This document shows positions 43,364 to 52,751 of a stretch of 64,000 nucleotides of DNA, in pieces. Each line of letters opens with the position of its first letter. Position 1 is the first letter of the stretch. Position numbers and translations under genes: made by a program. The stretch covers positions 848,945 through 912,944 of the forward strand of contig NZ_LIUF01000001.1 in NCBI RefSeq assembly GCF_001280425.1. The letters are read 5' to 3'. Source of the stretch: Haloarcula rubripromontorii (GTDB lineage Archaea; Halobacteriota; Halobacteria; Halobacteriales; Haloarculaceae). The notes under the pieces were generated by a model. That model searched no databases. It was given only the letters and a program-made list of their open reading frames with translations, and was not told where the DNA came from.

Positions 43364-44272
43364 ATGGGAATCGGTGACGTTTACGAGGTGACGGTCGGGG
43401 ACTGCACAGATGTCCACTACGTCGACACCGGGATGTACGACGTAGCCGAGTACGGCTCCGTCTACATCATCGACGCCGAGCGACCGGCACTGGTCGACAC
43501 TGGCATCGGCGCGCGACACGAGAACATCCTCTCGGCGATGGAGTCGGTCGGCATCGCGCCCGAGGACCTGGAAGTCATTGCGGCGACCCACGTCCACCTG
43601 GACCACGCCGGCGGGGCCGGCTACCTCGCCGAGGACTGCCCGAACGCGACGGTGTACGTCCACGAGTCCGGGAAGCGCCACCTCGTCGACCCCCAGCGGC
43701 TCTGGGAAGGGACCAAACACGCCGTCGGCGACCAGATTGAGTTCTACGGGAAGCCGGTCCCGGTCGCCGAAGACCGTATCGAGACGCTAGCCGACGGCGA
43801 CGTGATCGACCTGGGTGACCACTCCCTCGATGTCCTGCACGCACCGGGCCATGCCCCACACCAGGTCGTCTTCTACGACCCCGTCGTCGACGGTGTGTTC
43901 ACCGCCGACGCCGCCGGCATCTACACGCCGTCGACCGACGAGATGCACGTCACGACCCCACCGGTCAACTTCACACTTGAGGGTGCCCTCGACGACGTGG
44001 CGATGTTACAGGACCTCGACCCTGAGATTCTCATGTTCGGCCACTACGGCCCAGCCGAAACCGGTGACAAACTGAAGACCTACGCCGAGATTCTGCCCGA
44101 GTGGGTCGCCGAAGTCGAGCGAAAGCGCGCGGAACTCGACGACGACGAGGCGGTCATCGAGTACTTCGTCGAGCGAGCCGACACCGACACCTGGGGCGAG
44201 CGCAAGGGCCGCGCCGAGATGCGCCTGAACGTCCGCGGCGTCCTCGTGGCGCTCGATAACCGCGAGGAATAG
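43364..44272 (+). CDS. Metallo-beta-lactamase fold hydrolase
   Basis: 302-aa enzyme. The metal site is ATHVHLDHAGG (about residues 72-82), with His in HAPGHAPHQVV (about 160), Asp in FTADAAG and His in MFGHYGPAE. The C-terminal 70 residues are a helical extension (EILPEWVAEVERKRAELDDD). The fold includes hydrolases and oxidoreductases; the exact reaction is unknown. ATG 43364 is supported by an upstream GGTTTTGC. Confidence 0.9.
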   Translation: MGIGDVYEVTVGDCTDVHYVDTGMYDVAEYGSVYIIDAERPALVDTGIGARHENILSAMESVGIAPEDLEVIAATHVHLDHAGGAGYLAEDCPNATVYVHESGKRHLVDPQRLWEGTKHAVGDQIEFYGKPVPVAEDRIETLADGDVIDLGDHSLDVLHAPGHAPHQVVFYDPVVDGVFTADAAGIYTPSTDEMHVTTPPVNFTLEGALDDVAMLQDLDPEILMFGHYGPAETGDKLKTYAEILPEWVAEVERKRAELDDDEAVIEYFVERADTDTWGERKGRAEMRLNVRGVLVALDNREE

Positions 44273-44368
44273 CCAGCGTCACAGCGGGCCTGAGACTGGG
44301 TGATGGAGCCCTCGTCTGCCGGTGAGTGAGTGCGCTTATACGGTGGCGACGCGATAGCCCGGATAGAT

Positions 44369-44373
44369 GGAGG
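44369..44373 (+). promoter_or_regulatory. Shine-Dalgarno-like site deciding the antiporter start
   Basis: GGAGG, six bases before GTG 44380, complementary to the 16S rRNA 3' end. It is one of the few clear leadered starts in the window; a TATA-like CTTATA at about 44335 gives a leader of around 15 bases. The open frame to 44326 crosses that box. Confidence 0.6.
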
Positions 44374-44379
44374 CCAACT

Positions 44380-46284
44380 GTGGCTGGTAGTTCGGGGCTA
44401 CTGATTCCGCTCGTCGCCGGCATCATCGGACTTGGCGTCCTTGCACAGGTCCTCGCCGCACGCCTGCGCGTCCCCAGTATCATCTTCTACCTGCTGGTGG
44501 GTGTCATCATCGGCCAGCCCGGACTGGACATCATCGGTGACGGCACCTTCGGCGGGGCGCTGTCGGCAATCGTCGGCTTAGCAGTCGCAATCATCGTTTT
44601 CGAGGGGGCCTACCACCTCCGATTCGACCGTCTGCGCGAGGCCCCGGCTGCGACGTTCAGACTCGTTACCGTCGGTGCGGCTATCGCACTCGTCGGCACC
44701 GCTATCGCTGTCAAGTTCGCGTTCAGTTCCGCGGCCGTCTCCTGGAACCTCGCGTTCCTTATCGGTGCGTTGCTGGTCGCGACCGGGCCGACGGTTATTA
44801 CGCCAATTCTCGATGTCGTCCCGGTTCGAGACCGTGTCGCCGCCGCGCTGGAGACGGAAGGGATCGTCAACGACGTGACCGCGGCCATCATCGCCGTCGT
44901 CATCTTCGAGACGGTCAATCCGGCTGTCGCCAGTGAGAACCTCCTCCGGGGATTTGCCCTCCGACTGGGGACGGGGCTACTCGTTGGCCTCATCGTCGCT
45001 GGCGTGGTGTACTACCTCCTCCAGTACGTCGACCTCTCGCCCGGTGACGCACCGCGGAATTCCCGACTGCTCGTCCTCGCCGGGGCGCTCATCGCTTACG
45101 CGGGCGCGAACACAATCGCGACCGAGGCCGGCGTCGCCGCCGCCGCCACGGCGGGGATGGCGCTTGGGAACGTCGACCACCCGTACGAGGAAGATATCGA
45201 GGAGTTCAAGGGCGATATCACGCTGTTGGTGCTGTCGTTCGTGTTCATCGCCCTGGCGGCGCAACTGGAACTGGCCTCGCTCATCGATGTCGGGCTAGCG
45301 GGCATCATCGTCGTCCTCGCGGTCGCTCTGCTCATCCGCCCGCTGCTGGTGTTTGTCTCGACCGTTGGTGACCGGTTTACGACCAACGAGAAACTGTTCG
45401 TCAGCTTCGTGGGGCCACGCGGTATTATTCCGGCGTCCGTCGCGACGCTGTTTGCCGTTGAACTGAACGCCGCGGCCGAAGAGGTCACCGGGGCACAGGC
45501 CGAACTGCTGGGGACGCAGGCGGATATCCTGCTGGGTACCGTCTTTCTCGTTATTTTTGCGACCGCCCTGTTTGAGGGCGGACTGGCGCGATACATTGCG
45601 GAAAAACTGGATGTGATACCAATGCGAGTCATCATCGTCGGCGGCGGACAGGTGGGCCGAGCGCTCGCCGCACGCCTCGAAGACCGGGGCGAGAACGTCG
45701 TCATCATCGAGCAGGACGAAGAGACTGTCGAACGAGCCCGCAACGAGGGATACGCCGTCGAGATCGGCGACGGCACCGACACCGACGTGTTGCGGTCGGC
45801 CGGGGCCGAGAACGCCAAGACCGTCGTCGCGGCGACCGGTGACGACGACGCGAATCTGCTGGTGTCACAGCTGGCGAGTTCGAAGTTCAGCGTCGACCGA
45901 GTGATCGCCCGCGCGAACAATCCGGACAACGTCGAAGCCTTCGAGGACCTCGGCGTCCGGACCATCTCCTCTGCAATGGCGACAGCCTGGGCCATCGACA
46001 ACCAGATCGAGCGCCCGGCTATCGCTCACTGGATGACCGATGTCGGTCGGAGCGGCGACGTTCAGGAGGTCGAGGTCAAGAACCGGGAACTCATCGGCAA
46101 GCCGATCCGCGAGATCGGGCCGATGCTGCCCGACGCCTGTCTGGTCGCGCTCGTCAGCGGGGAACTCCACGAGAACGCCGAGGTACCCACGGCCGATTAC
46201 GTCCTCGAAGAAGGCGACATGGTGACGCTGCTGGGCCGTCGAGAATCCGTTCGCGACGGAATGAAGATGGTCAGTGGCGATTAG
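44380..46284 (+). CDS. CPA-family Na+(K+)/H+ antiporter with C-terminal TrkA (RCK) domains
   Basis: 634 aa. Residues 1-410 hold about 12 membrane helices of the NhaP/KefB-like fold (VPSIIFYLLVGVIIGQPGLD; ATGPTVITPILDVVPVRDRV; ETEGIVNDVTAAI contains the ND pair typical of cation sites). Then a TrkA-N NAD-binding domain begins MRVIIVGGGQVGRALAARLE (about 415-535), followed by a TrkA-C domain (about 550-634). The soluble half should gate ion exchange in response to nucleotides. Salt and pH balance in a halophile is the likely role. The last 4 bases overlap the convergent thioesterase gene. Confidence 0.94.
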   Translation: MAGSSGLLIPLVAGIIGLGVLAQVLAARLRVPSIIFYLLVGVIIGQPGLDIIGDGTFGGALSAIVGLAVAIIVFEGAYHLRFDRLREAPAATFRLVTVGAAIALVGTAIAVKFAFSSAAVSWNLAFLIGALLVATGPTVITPILDVVPVRDRVAAALETEGIVNDVTAAIIAVVIFETVNPAVASENLLRGFALRLGTGLLVGLIVAGVVYYLLQYVDLSPGDAPRNSRLLVLAGALIAYAGANTIATEAGVAAAATAGMALGNVDHPYEEDIEEFKGDITLLVLSFVFIALAAQLELASLIDVGLAGIIVVLAVALLIRPLLVFVSTVGDRFTTNEKLFVSFVGPRGIIPASVATLFAVELNAAAEEVTGAQAELLGTQADILLGTVFLVIFATALFEGGLARYIAEKLDVIPMRVIIVGGGQVGRALAARLEDRGENVVIIEQDEETVERARNEGYAVEIGDGTDTDVLRSAGAENAKTVVAATGDDDANLLVSQLASSKFSVDRVIARANNPDNVEAFEDLGVRTISSAMATAWAIDNQIERPAIAHWMTDVGRSGDVQEVEVKNRELIGKPIREIGPMLPDACLVALVSGELHENAEVPTADYVLEEGDMVTLLGRRESVRDGMKMVSGD

Positions 46285-46733
46285 TCGTCGGTCGGATGGG
46301 TGATCTCTGATTCGTCGACGCCTGCTGTCCACGGCGACTCGCCGCGGTCGCCGTCCGTCTTGTACGTCCCACGAGCGCTTGCGATGTGATGCCCGTCGGT
46401 ATCGTACACTTCTGCATCGACGACGGAGACGCTCCCGCCGCTTCGGATGACCTCCGCCTCAGTCCGTAAATCGGCGGTCGCTGGCGCGAGGTAATCGATC
46501 CGCATGTCGACCGTTGGCGAGACGGTGCCGGATTGCGAGACGACGGCCGCCCCACCGACGGTGTCGACGAGCGAGTACGTGACGCCGCCGTGTGCGATTA
46601 TCGATTTGGGATTCGAGGAATGGCCATCCTCCAGCGGGAGTTCGCCTGCCGCATACCCGTCATCGACAGCCGTGATCTCCATCCCTAACTGCTTGACAAA
46701 CGGAATGTCGTTGAACATCGATTTGAGACTCAT
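46281..46733 (-). CDS. PaaI-type hotdog-fold thioesterase
   Basis: 150-aa cytoplasmic thioesterase. The hotdog motif reads NPKSIIAHGGVTYSLVDTVG (about 41-60), with His-Gly-Gly and Asp as the catalytic set, and TVDMRIDYLAPA follows. Members hydrolyse aryl- or acyl-CoA. The ATG 46733 (MSLKSMF) is preferred; ATG 46745 adds four residues. Its end overlaps the antiporter's by 4 bases. Confidence 0.9.
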   Translation of the reverse strand: MSLKSMFNDIPFVKQLGMEITAVDDGYAAGELPLEDGHSSNPKSIIAHGGVTYSLVDTVGGAAVVSQSGTVSPTVDMRIDYLAPATADLRTEAEVIRSGGSVSVVDAEVYDTDGHHIASARGTYKTDGDRGESPWTAGVDESEITHPTDD

Positions 46734-46929
46734 GGCTATTTCCACGGAACCGACTCTGATAAGCCTCCCAGAACGGACAACAACGGGTCAGGTGTGGGCG
46801 TTTTCCGGGATACGCTCTGTGGCAGTCGCTTGCTCCCAAGCACTGTCCCTCTTTGGCCCCTGATGACCTAATATGATTTTAGGCAGATATGTGGGTACTA
46901 CTATATGTTCCCCGTCAGTACCGGTTGGC

Positions 46930-47397
46930 ATGCAACCACAGCGGGCGACGTACGTAAAGAAAGCCTGTGCCTACATCACCAGAAACGGGTCGGAGCTCCT
47001 GGTGTTCGACGGCCCGGGCCACGACGGGCTACAGATACCAAAGGGAACTGTTGAACCGGGCGAGGAGCCGCGAGTCGCCGTACAGCGAGAGGCTGTCGAG
47101 GAGAGCGGTCTCGCTTCATTCGAGCGACTGCGACACATCGCCACCGACGTCTGGACGCGCCGCCGGTCGCCGCCAAAGCGGTACGTGCGGTCGTTCTACC
47201 ACCTCCCCGTCCACGAGTCCCGGGACCACTGGGTCCACACCGTCACCGGGACGGGTGAGGAGCGCGGCGCGGAGTTCGAGTTCTCGTGGGTCGACCTCCC
47301 GACCGACGCCACCTTCGCACTCGACCTCGACGACTACATCCACTCGCTGACGAGTCCCGCCGAGGCGGCGACAGCCGGCGATGTGGCTGCCGATTAG
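46930..47397 (+). CDS. Nudix hydrolase
   Basis: 155-aa pyrophosphohydrolase. The Nudix box G-x5-E-x7-REUxEExGU reads GTVEPGEEPRVAVQREAVEE then SGL (about 39-61), with the central Arg and Glu residues intact. The substrate (NDP-sugar, dinucleotide or other) is not predictable. ATG 46930 has TATA-like ACTATATG about 26 bases upstream; the longer frame crosses it. Confidence 0.92.
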   Translation: MQPQRATYVKKACAYITRNGSELLVFDGPGHDGLQIPKGTVEPGEEPRVAVQREAVEESGLASFERLRHIATDVWTRRRSPPKRYVRSFYHLPVHESRDHWVHTVTGTGEERGAEFEFSWVDLPTDATFALDLDDYIHSLTSPAEAATAGDVAAD

Positions 47398-47503
47398 CGA
47401 CGTCTTCTCTCGACTCTCGTTCGCGCCCCTCGAGGTTCGCAGATAACGCACTCGCAAACGACGGACCGCGGTAGAATACTGAAACCGCGCCGAAAGCGGC
47501 TGG

Positions 47504-48637
47504 TCAGGGCAGTCGGAACTCGATGGCCGCACCCTGGCCGAAGCCGACACACTCCGTCGCCAGGCCGAGCTCCGCGTCGCGGCGGTTCATCTCGTGGACG
47601 AGCGTCACCGGGAGGCGCGCGCCGGAGGCCCCGAGCGGATGGCCGATGGCGATTGCGCCGCCGTTGACGTTGTAGATATCGTCGTCGAAGCCGAGTTCGC
47701 GCTGGCAGTACAGACACTGGGAGGCGAAGGCCTCGTTCAGTTCCACGAGGTCGTAGTCGTCCGTCTCGCGGTCGGTGCGCTCGGTGAGTTTGCGGACAGC
47801 GGGGACCGGACCGATACCCATCACGGTCGGGTCGACACCGGCGACTTCGTGGGAGCCGATTTCGGCCAGGATGTCGAGTCCGCGGTCTTCCGCGAACTCA
47901 CGAGAGGTGACCATCAGCCCCGCCGCGCCGTCGGAGACCTGCGAGGCGTTGCCGGGTGTGACTGTCCCGTCCGACTTGAACACTGTCGGTAGCTGGGACA
48001 GCTTTTCGAGCGTGGTGTCGGGGCGGATACCCTCGTCTGCTTCGAGCTGGCCGTCATCGGTGTCGATGGGGACGATTTCGTCGTCGAAGCGACCGGACTC
48101 CGTCGCGTCGGCGGCGCGCTGGTGGCTTCGGAGCGCGTACTCGTCTTGCTCCTGACGGGAGACCTCCATCTCGCTGGCGACCTTTTCGGCGGTCATTCCC
48201 ATCTGGAGTTCGCCGATGTTGTACTGTTCGGCCAGTCGGGGGTGGACGTTGTGAGTGTTCTCGTCCATCTGCACGCGGGACATCGATTCGACGCCGCCGG
48301 CGATGAGCACGTCGCGCTGGCCGGCCGCGATGGCGTCGGCGGCCCGCATCAGCGCCTCGGCCGAGGACGCACACCAGCGGTTGATCGTCGATGCGGGGAC
48401 GCTCTCGCCGAGGTCTGACAACAGCGCGATGACCCGGGCCATGTTGTTGCCCTGTTCCCCGCGCTGCTGGGCACACCCCCACAGCAGGTCGTCGACGTCC
48501 TCGGCCTCGACGCCGGTCGACGCGAGCAACTGGTTGATGAGCGGCACCGAGAGGTCTTCGCTCCGGACGCCGGCGAGTGCGCCGTCCTCCTTTCCCTGTG
48601 GCGTTCTGACTGCATCCACGATGACAGGTGTGGGCAT
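47504..48637 (-). CDS. Thiolase family acetyl-CoA acetyltransferase
   Basis: 377-aa enzyme. The acyl-accepting Cys lies in [12 protein letters not shown] (about residue 83); the C-terminal half has [17 protein letters not shown] (His active site, about 330-346) and a second active Cys in [13 protein letters not shown] (about 363). It can join two acetyl-CoA units or split acetoacetyl-CoA. The DUF35 partner found with mevalonate-pathway thiolases is not adjacent, so beta-oxidation or polyhydroxyalkanoate metabolism is equally possible. ATG 48637 ([13 protein letters not shown]) is the family start. Confidence 0.95.
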   Translation of the reverse strand: MPTPVIVDAVRTPQGKEDGALAGVRSEDLSVPLINQLLASTGVEAEDVDDLLWGCAQQRGEQGNNMARVIALLSDLGESVPASTINRWCASSAEALMRAADAIAAGQRDVLIAGGVESMSRVQMDENTHNVHPRLAEQYNIGELQMGMTAEKVASEMEVSRQEQDEYALRSHQRAADATESGRFDDEIVPIDTDDGQLEADEGIRPDTTLEKLSQLPTVFKSDGTVTPGNASQVSDGAAGLMVTSREFAEDRGLDILAEIGSHEVAGVDPTVMGIGPVPAVRKLTERTDRETDDYDLVELNEAFASQCLYCQRELGFDDDIYNVNGGAIAIGHPLGASGARLPVTLVHEMNRRDAELGLATECVGFGQGAAIEFRLP

Positions 48638-48747
48638 GGACAACGGAACGTTTCGGCCTGTGTTAAAACCTGACAAACTCTACACAGTGGGGGAACCGTT
48701 GTCGGCCGACCGGCCCGATCGCTCCCCGTCGCAGTCGGGCGGCGGGG

Positions 48748-49218
48748 TTACTCTGGCTCGAACCCCGGCGGGAGGCCAGCGTGTCTGAGCCCTTCGCGCT
48801 CATCGATATGGAACCGGTAGATTGCGACATCCTCTTTCTCAATCGCGTCCGCGAACACCTCCGGTCGCCACGCTCCGTCGAGCACGTCTGCGAGGTCGTC
48901 CCACTCGGACTCGGGGACGGCCTCGATACTGCCCTGTAGGAGGACGCTCTCCCAGTGGAACATCGATTCGACTTTGTACACGAGTACAGTCGCGTCCGCC
49001 GCCGCCTCGGTCAACTGTTGCTTGCGACTCGCCGACCCACCGACGAAGGTGAAATACAGCGACCGGTCGCCGTCGTAGCCAAAGGACAGGGGAATCATGT
49101 ACGGGCCGGCCTCCGTCGGCAGTCCCAGCACGCCGACCCGCTGGTTCGACAGAAACGCCGCGATGTCGCTGTCGTCCATGCGTCTGAGTCCGGCCGCTTC
49201 GAGATTATCTATTGTCAT
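48748..49218 (-). CDS. Pyridoxamine 5'-phosphate oxidase-like flavin-binding protein
   Basis: 156-aa split-barrel protein. LSNQRVGVLGLPTEAGPYMI then PLSFGYDGDRSLYFTF is the conserved FMN-binding start, and FHWESVLLQGSIEAV continues the barrel. Members bind FMN, F420 or heme and reduce or oxidise small molecules; true PdxH activity is unlikely for this subgroup. ATG 49218. Confidence 0.9.
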   Translation of the reverse strand: MTIDNLEAAGLRRMDDSDIAAFLSNQRVGVLGLPTEAGPYMIPLSFGYDGDRSLYFTFVGGSASRKQQLTEAAADATVLVYKVESMFHWESVLLQGSIEAVPESEWDDLADVLDGAWRPEVFADAIEKEDVAIYRFHIDEREGLRHAGLPPGFEPE

Positions 49219-49306
49219 ATGAGTGTAACTTCGACCGAGACTTGTATAATTAATTCGGCTATTCTCCGTTCTGGGGAACTGCGTGCCGGAGCGTCTCCGG
49301 GCGGCG

Positions 49307-50914
49307 TTACTCCTCCTGTAGTGCACCAGGCGCGTGGCGCTTGACCCGCTCGATGGCGGCGACGGCCTTGTTGCGTTCGGCGTACCCCTCGCCGGAGTCG
49401 GCGATGATCTCGCCGTTGCGGTGGCGGAGTCGCCAGCGCCACTCCGCACCTCGGTCCTCGTACACCTCGAAGGCCGCACTCCCGATCTCAAGCAGGTCGG
49501 CGTCGGCGGCATAGGACTGGACTCGCTCGACGGCATCCATGGTTTTCGACCGGTTCGCGTAGCCCTCGCCGCTGTCGGCGACGAGTTCGCCGTTGTCGGC
49601 CCGCAGCCGCCAGCGCCACTCCTCGCCAGCGTCCTCGTACACCTCGAAGCCGTCGTCGACCGCGGACTCCGGCGCGAGTTCGCCGACGCGACGGGCTGCC
49701 CGCCGGGCGTTCGACCGGGAACTGTACCCCTCGCCGGAGTCGGCGAGGATGTTGCCGTTGCGGTGGAGCAAGCGCCAGCGGAACTCCCCCGCGGCGTCGG
49801 CGTACACCTCGTACGCCACCGGGTCGATCTTGAGGTAGGCCGCGCCGGGGACGTACGCGCGGACGCTTTCGAGCGCCCGGCGGACGTTCGACTTCGAGGC
49901 GTACCCCTCACCGCTGTCGGCGATGATGTTGCCGTTGTCGTGGCGCAAGCGCCACCGGAACTCCCCGGCCGAATCCTCGAACAGTTCGAACGTAGCGTCG
50001 CTTTCGGGGGCCGGCACGACCGGCACGTCCTCGGCGGTGTCGTCCTCGGTCGCGTCCTCGAAGAAGACCACAGCTCCGCCGGCGGCGTTGGACTGGACGC
50101 TGCGAAGGCCCTGCATCGCCTTCTGGCGCGAGGAGTACCCCTGTGCGCTGTCGGCGATGACGTTTGAGTTCCGGTGGCGCAAGCGCCAGCGGTACTTCCC
50201 GGCGGCGTCTTCGTACAGTTCGAACGTCGCCTTGCTGTCCATCGCGGCCGCGATGGTGGCCTGTGCCGCGGCCAGTTCCGCCTCGGTCGCGTCGGCGACG
50301 GTCGCCAGCTCCTCGCGGGCAGCTTCGCTGGTCGCCAACTGCTCGGCCAGCGTGTCCCGCTCGCGGCTCGCTTGCTCGGCCACCTCGGACTGCTCGCTGG
50401 CCGTCCGGGAGGCCTCTTCTGCCTCTCGGGACGATTGCTCGGCCAACTCCGTCGCTTCCTGTGCCGTCCGTATCGCCTCGTCGTACGCCTCTTTCCGGCC
50501 GGTCAGCAGCGGAGAAACGACCGCGCCGACCGCCATCAGGCCGAGGCCGACGATGTACAGCGTCACCGCCGGATTCCCCTCGGGACCGGTCCAGTTCGAC
50601 GGGTAGAACGTGGTGAACCACACGATAGCGACCAGTCCGACCACGCCACCGAGGTAGGTGAGTATCAGGCCCCGACGTGTCAGCGGCAGTCGGATGGTCG
50701 GTCCCGCAAACAGCGAGATGAGGCCAATCGCACCGAGGAGATAGCCGAACTGCCGCGGTGTACTCCGCGACGCTGTCAAATAAAACAGGAGAAGGCCGAC
50801 GATACCGAGTACGATGCCGAAAACGAACAGCCAGTACCCGTAGACCTCGTCGTCGGTCGTCGGGTCACCGATGCGGTTCCGATACACCGAGATTAATGTG
50901 TTATTAGTTTCCAT
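49307..50914 (-). CDS. Membrane protein with coiled coil and five DUF1508 repeats
   Basis: 535 aa. Four hydrophobic segments (about 25-140) are followed by an Ala/Glu coiled coil (about 145-225). Then five DUF1508 (YegP-like) units follow, starting near residues 226, 305, 366, 421 and 479. Each has F-E-(L/V)-(Y/F)-E/A-D, WRWRL or YRWRL or FRWRL, and IADSGEGY or a variant (first unit IADSAQGY). Typical bacterial YegP proteins have two such units, so five on a membrane anchor is unusual. The function of DUF1508 is unknown. It is divergent from an AAA ATPase gene, with 91 bases between starts. Confidence 0.92.
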   Translation of the reverse strand: METNNTLISVYRNRIGDPTTDDEVYGYWLFVFGIVLGIVGLLLFYLTASRSTPRQFGYLLGAIGLISLFAGPTIRLPLTRRGLILTYLGGVVGLVAIVWFTTFYPSNWTGPEGNPAVTLYIVGLGLMAVGAVVSPLLTGRKEAYDEAIRTAQEATELAEQSSREAEEASRTASEQSEVAEQASRERDTLAEQLATSEAAREELATVADATEAELAAAQATIAAAMDSKATFELYEDAAGKYRWRLRHRNSNVIADSAQGYSSRQKAMQGLRSVQSNAAGGAVVFFEDATEDDTAEDVPVVPAPESDATFELFEDSAGEFRWRLRHDNGNIIADSGEGYASKSNVRRALESVRAYVPGAAYLKIDPVAYEVYADAAGEFRWRLLHRNGNILADSGEGYSSRSNARRAARRVGELAPESAVDDGFEVYEDAGEEWRWRLRADNGELVADSGEGYANRSKTMDAVERVQSYAADADLLEIGSAAFEVYEDRGAEWRWRLRHRNGEIIADSGEGYAERNKAVAAIERVKRHAPGALQEE

Positions 50915-51005
50915 GATGGATGTTCACAGGGATGATATATTACCTTGGTGTCGGACACCGGGGCTTCGAGTGACTTATACCGGTCGCGTGGTAACATCAG
51001 TGGGA

Positions 51006-52349
51006 ATGAGCAATCCGGAACTGGATGTCGTTGAGTTTCTGCTGACGGCCACTATCTACAGCGAGCGGCGAGACCTCGAGCCGGACGACTTGCCGGCCTC
51101 GTACCGGTCCGTTTTCTGGACCGACGGCGAGATCGAACGACCGCTGTCGGTCACTAACACAACCGCGAGTGAGGCCACCGGTGTCGACCGGCCCTGGGCA
51201 GCCATCTCTGGCCTGATGTTCACCGACCGCGACGATTTCTCGGGGAGCATTTCCATGACGGACCGCGACCTCGCCGAGGAGTGGTTCCTCGAACGGGTCG
51301 ACGCCTCGGCTCTCGAAGACAACCCGGTTCTGGCGAAAGCCTTCGAGGACCAGGTCGAGGGCGCTGACTACGAGCGGGCCCGCGAGCAGAACCGACCGTC
51401 GCGCGCCGACCGCGCGTTCATCGACGCGAAACTGGAGGAGGCGTTCGACACTGACGACGAGGACGACGAGGAGATGCTGGACCTCGTGGACGTGCGCGCC
51501 CCCGAAGAGGTCGAGATGACGCTGGCCGATCTGGTGTTGACCACCGACCAGGAAGACGAGATACAGAAGATTGTCAAGGCCATCGAACACCGCGACTACC
51601 TCGCCCGGATCGGCCTGCGAGAGATCGGGAAACTGCTGTTCGTCGGCCCGCCGGGGACCGGTAAGACGAGCGTCGCTCGCGCGCTGGCCCACGACCTCGA
51701 CCTCCCCTTTGTCGAGGTGAAGCTCTCGATGATCACCAGCCAGTACCTCGGCGAGACGGCCAAGAACGTCGAGAAGGTCTTCGAGGTCGCAAAGCGGCTC
51801 TCGCCGTGTATCCTCTTTATGGACGAGTTCGACTTCGTCGCCAAGACCCGCTCCTCGGACGAACACGCCGCCATCAAGCGCGCCGTCAACACTCTCCTCA
51901 AGAGCATCGACGAGATTTCGCTCATCCAAGACGAGGTGTTGCTCATCGGCGCGACGAACCACCCCGATCAGCTCGACGCCGCCGCCTGGCGGCGCTTCGA
52001 CGAAATCGTCAATTTCCCCAAGCCGGACCACGGGATGCGCGCGGACATCCTCCGCATCGTCACCCAGCAGATGGAGATCGACGACTTCGACCCCGAGACG
52101 CTGGCGGAGCTGACCGAGGGGCTGACCGGGAGCGACCTCCGGCTCGTACTCCGCGAAGCCGTCCTCAACGCCCTGACTGAGGAGCGGACCACACTGACCC
52201 AGCAGGACCTCGAAGACGCAATTATCGACTTCGAGGAGCGTGACAACCTCAAAAACATGGACATGATGGACGGCGACGCCGACGCGCTGGTCGCCGGGAG
52301 CGGCGGCTTCTCTGGCGACGGCGGCAGCGACCACGATCACGACCACTGA
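51006..52349 (+). CDS. AAA family ATPase
   Basis: 447-aa cytoplasmic ATPase. Residues 1-190 form an acidic N-domain of unknown fold. The AAA core has Walker A VGPPGTGKTS (about 213-222), Walker B CILFMDEFDF (about 268-277), sensor 1 IGATNHPDQLD, and an arginine-rich AAWRRFDEI segment in the arginine-finger region. The lid domain reads LTGSDLRLVLREAVLNAL. A His/Asp/Gly tail ends the protein. It is probably a hexameric remodelling or unfolding machine; no protease domain is attached. ATG 51006 is used; the longer frame crosses the divergent promoter region. Confidence 0.9.
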   Translation: MSNPELDVVEFLLTATIYSERRDLEPDDLPASYRSVFWTDGEIERPLSVTNTTASEATGVDRPWAAISGLMFTDRDDFSGSISMTDRDLAEEWFLERVDASALEDNPVLAKAFEDQVEGADYERAREQNRPSRADRAFIDAKLEEAFDTDDEDDEEMLDLVDVRAPEEVEMTLADLVLTTDQEDEIQKIVKAIEHRDYLARIGLREIGKLLFVGPPGTGKTSVARALAHDLDLPFVEVKLSMITSQYLGETAKNVEKVFEVAKRLSPCILFMDEFDFVAKTRSSDEHAAIKRAVNTLLKSIDEISLIQDEVLLIGATNHPDQLDAAAWRRFDEIVNFPKPDHGMRADILRIVTQQMEIDDFDPETLAELTEGLTGSDLRLVLREAVLNALTEERTTLTQQDLEDAIIDFEERDNLKNMDMMDGDADALVAGSGGFSGDGGSDHDHDH

Positions 52350-52431
52350 GCGGCGACTCACCCGCTCAGCTACCCGTTCTGGTTGTCGGTATGAGCGATT
52401 TACTTATCAGTACGGGAATCATTTGGTAGCC

Positions 52432-52707
52432 ATGGCAGCCAACGACGTGTTCACCGAGACAGACGACTCCGCCGAGTCGTGGGTCGACGTTCGCATGACC
52501 GACCCCGACGAAGGCGAGTGGGACGTGGACGTGGTCATCGCCGAGAAGCAAGTCGAGTACGTCGACCTGCGCATCCGGCCGGAGTTACTCGAAGGATTCT
52601 TCGAGTGCCTGTTCGACGACCTCTCCGACGAGCGTGCCCGGTCCCTGCTCTCGACGACGATGGAGCGACAGGGCATCGACCCGGCGGACTTGGCCGAGAG
52701 CCAGTAA
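52432..52707 (+). CDS. Small conserved acidic protein
   Basis: 91-aa acidic protein with an alpha/beta pattern (WVDVRMTDPDEGEWDVDVVI, then LLEGFFECLFDDLSDERARS). No family recognised. Leaderless ATG 52432 with TTTACTTATC about 26-33 bases upstream. It lies 44 bases before a metallo-beta-lactamase gene in the same direction. Confidence 0.75.
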   Translation: MAANDVFTETDDSAESWVDVRMTDPDEGEWDVDVVIAEKQVEYVDLRIRPELLEGFFECLFDDLSDERARSLLSTTMERQGIDPADLAESQ

Positions 52708-52751
52708 CGAAAGCGAGGGGCTTAGGCGGGTCCCCCTCTGAATGGACGGTA

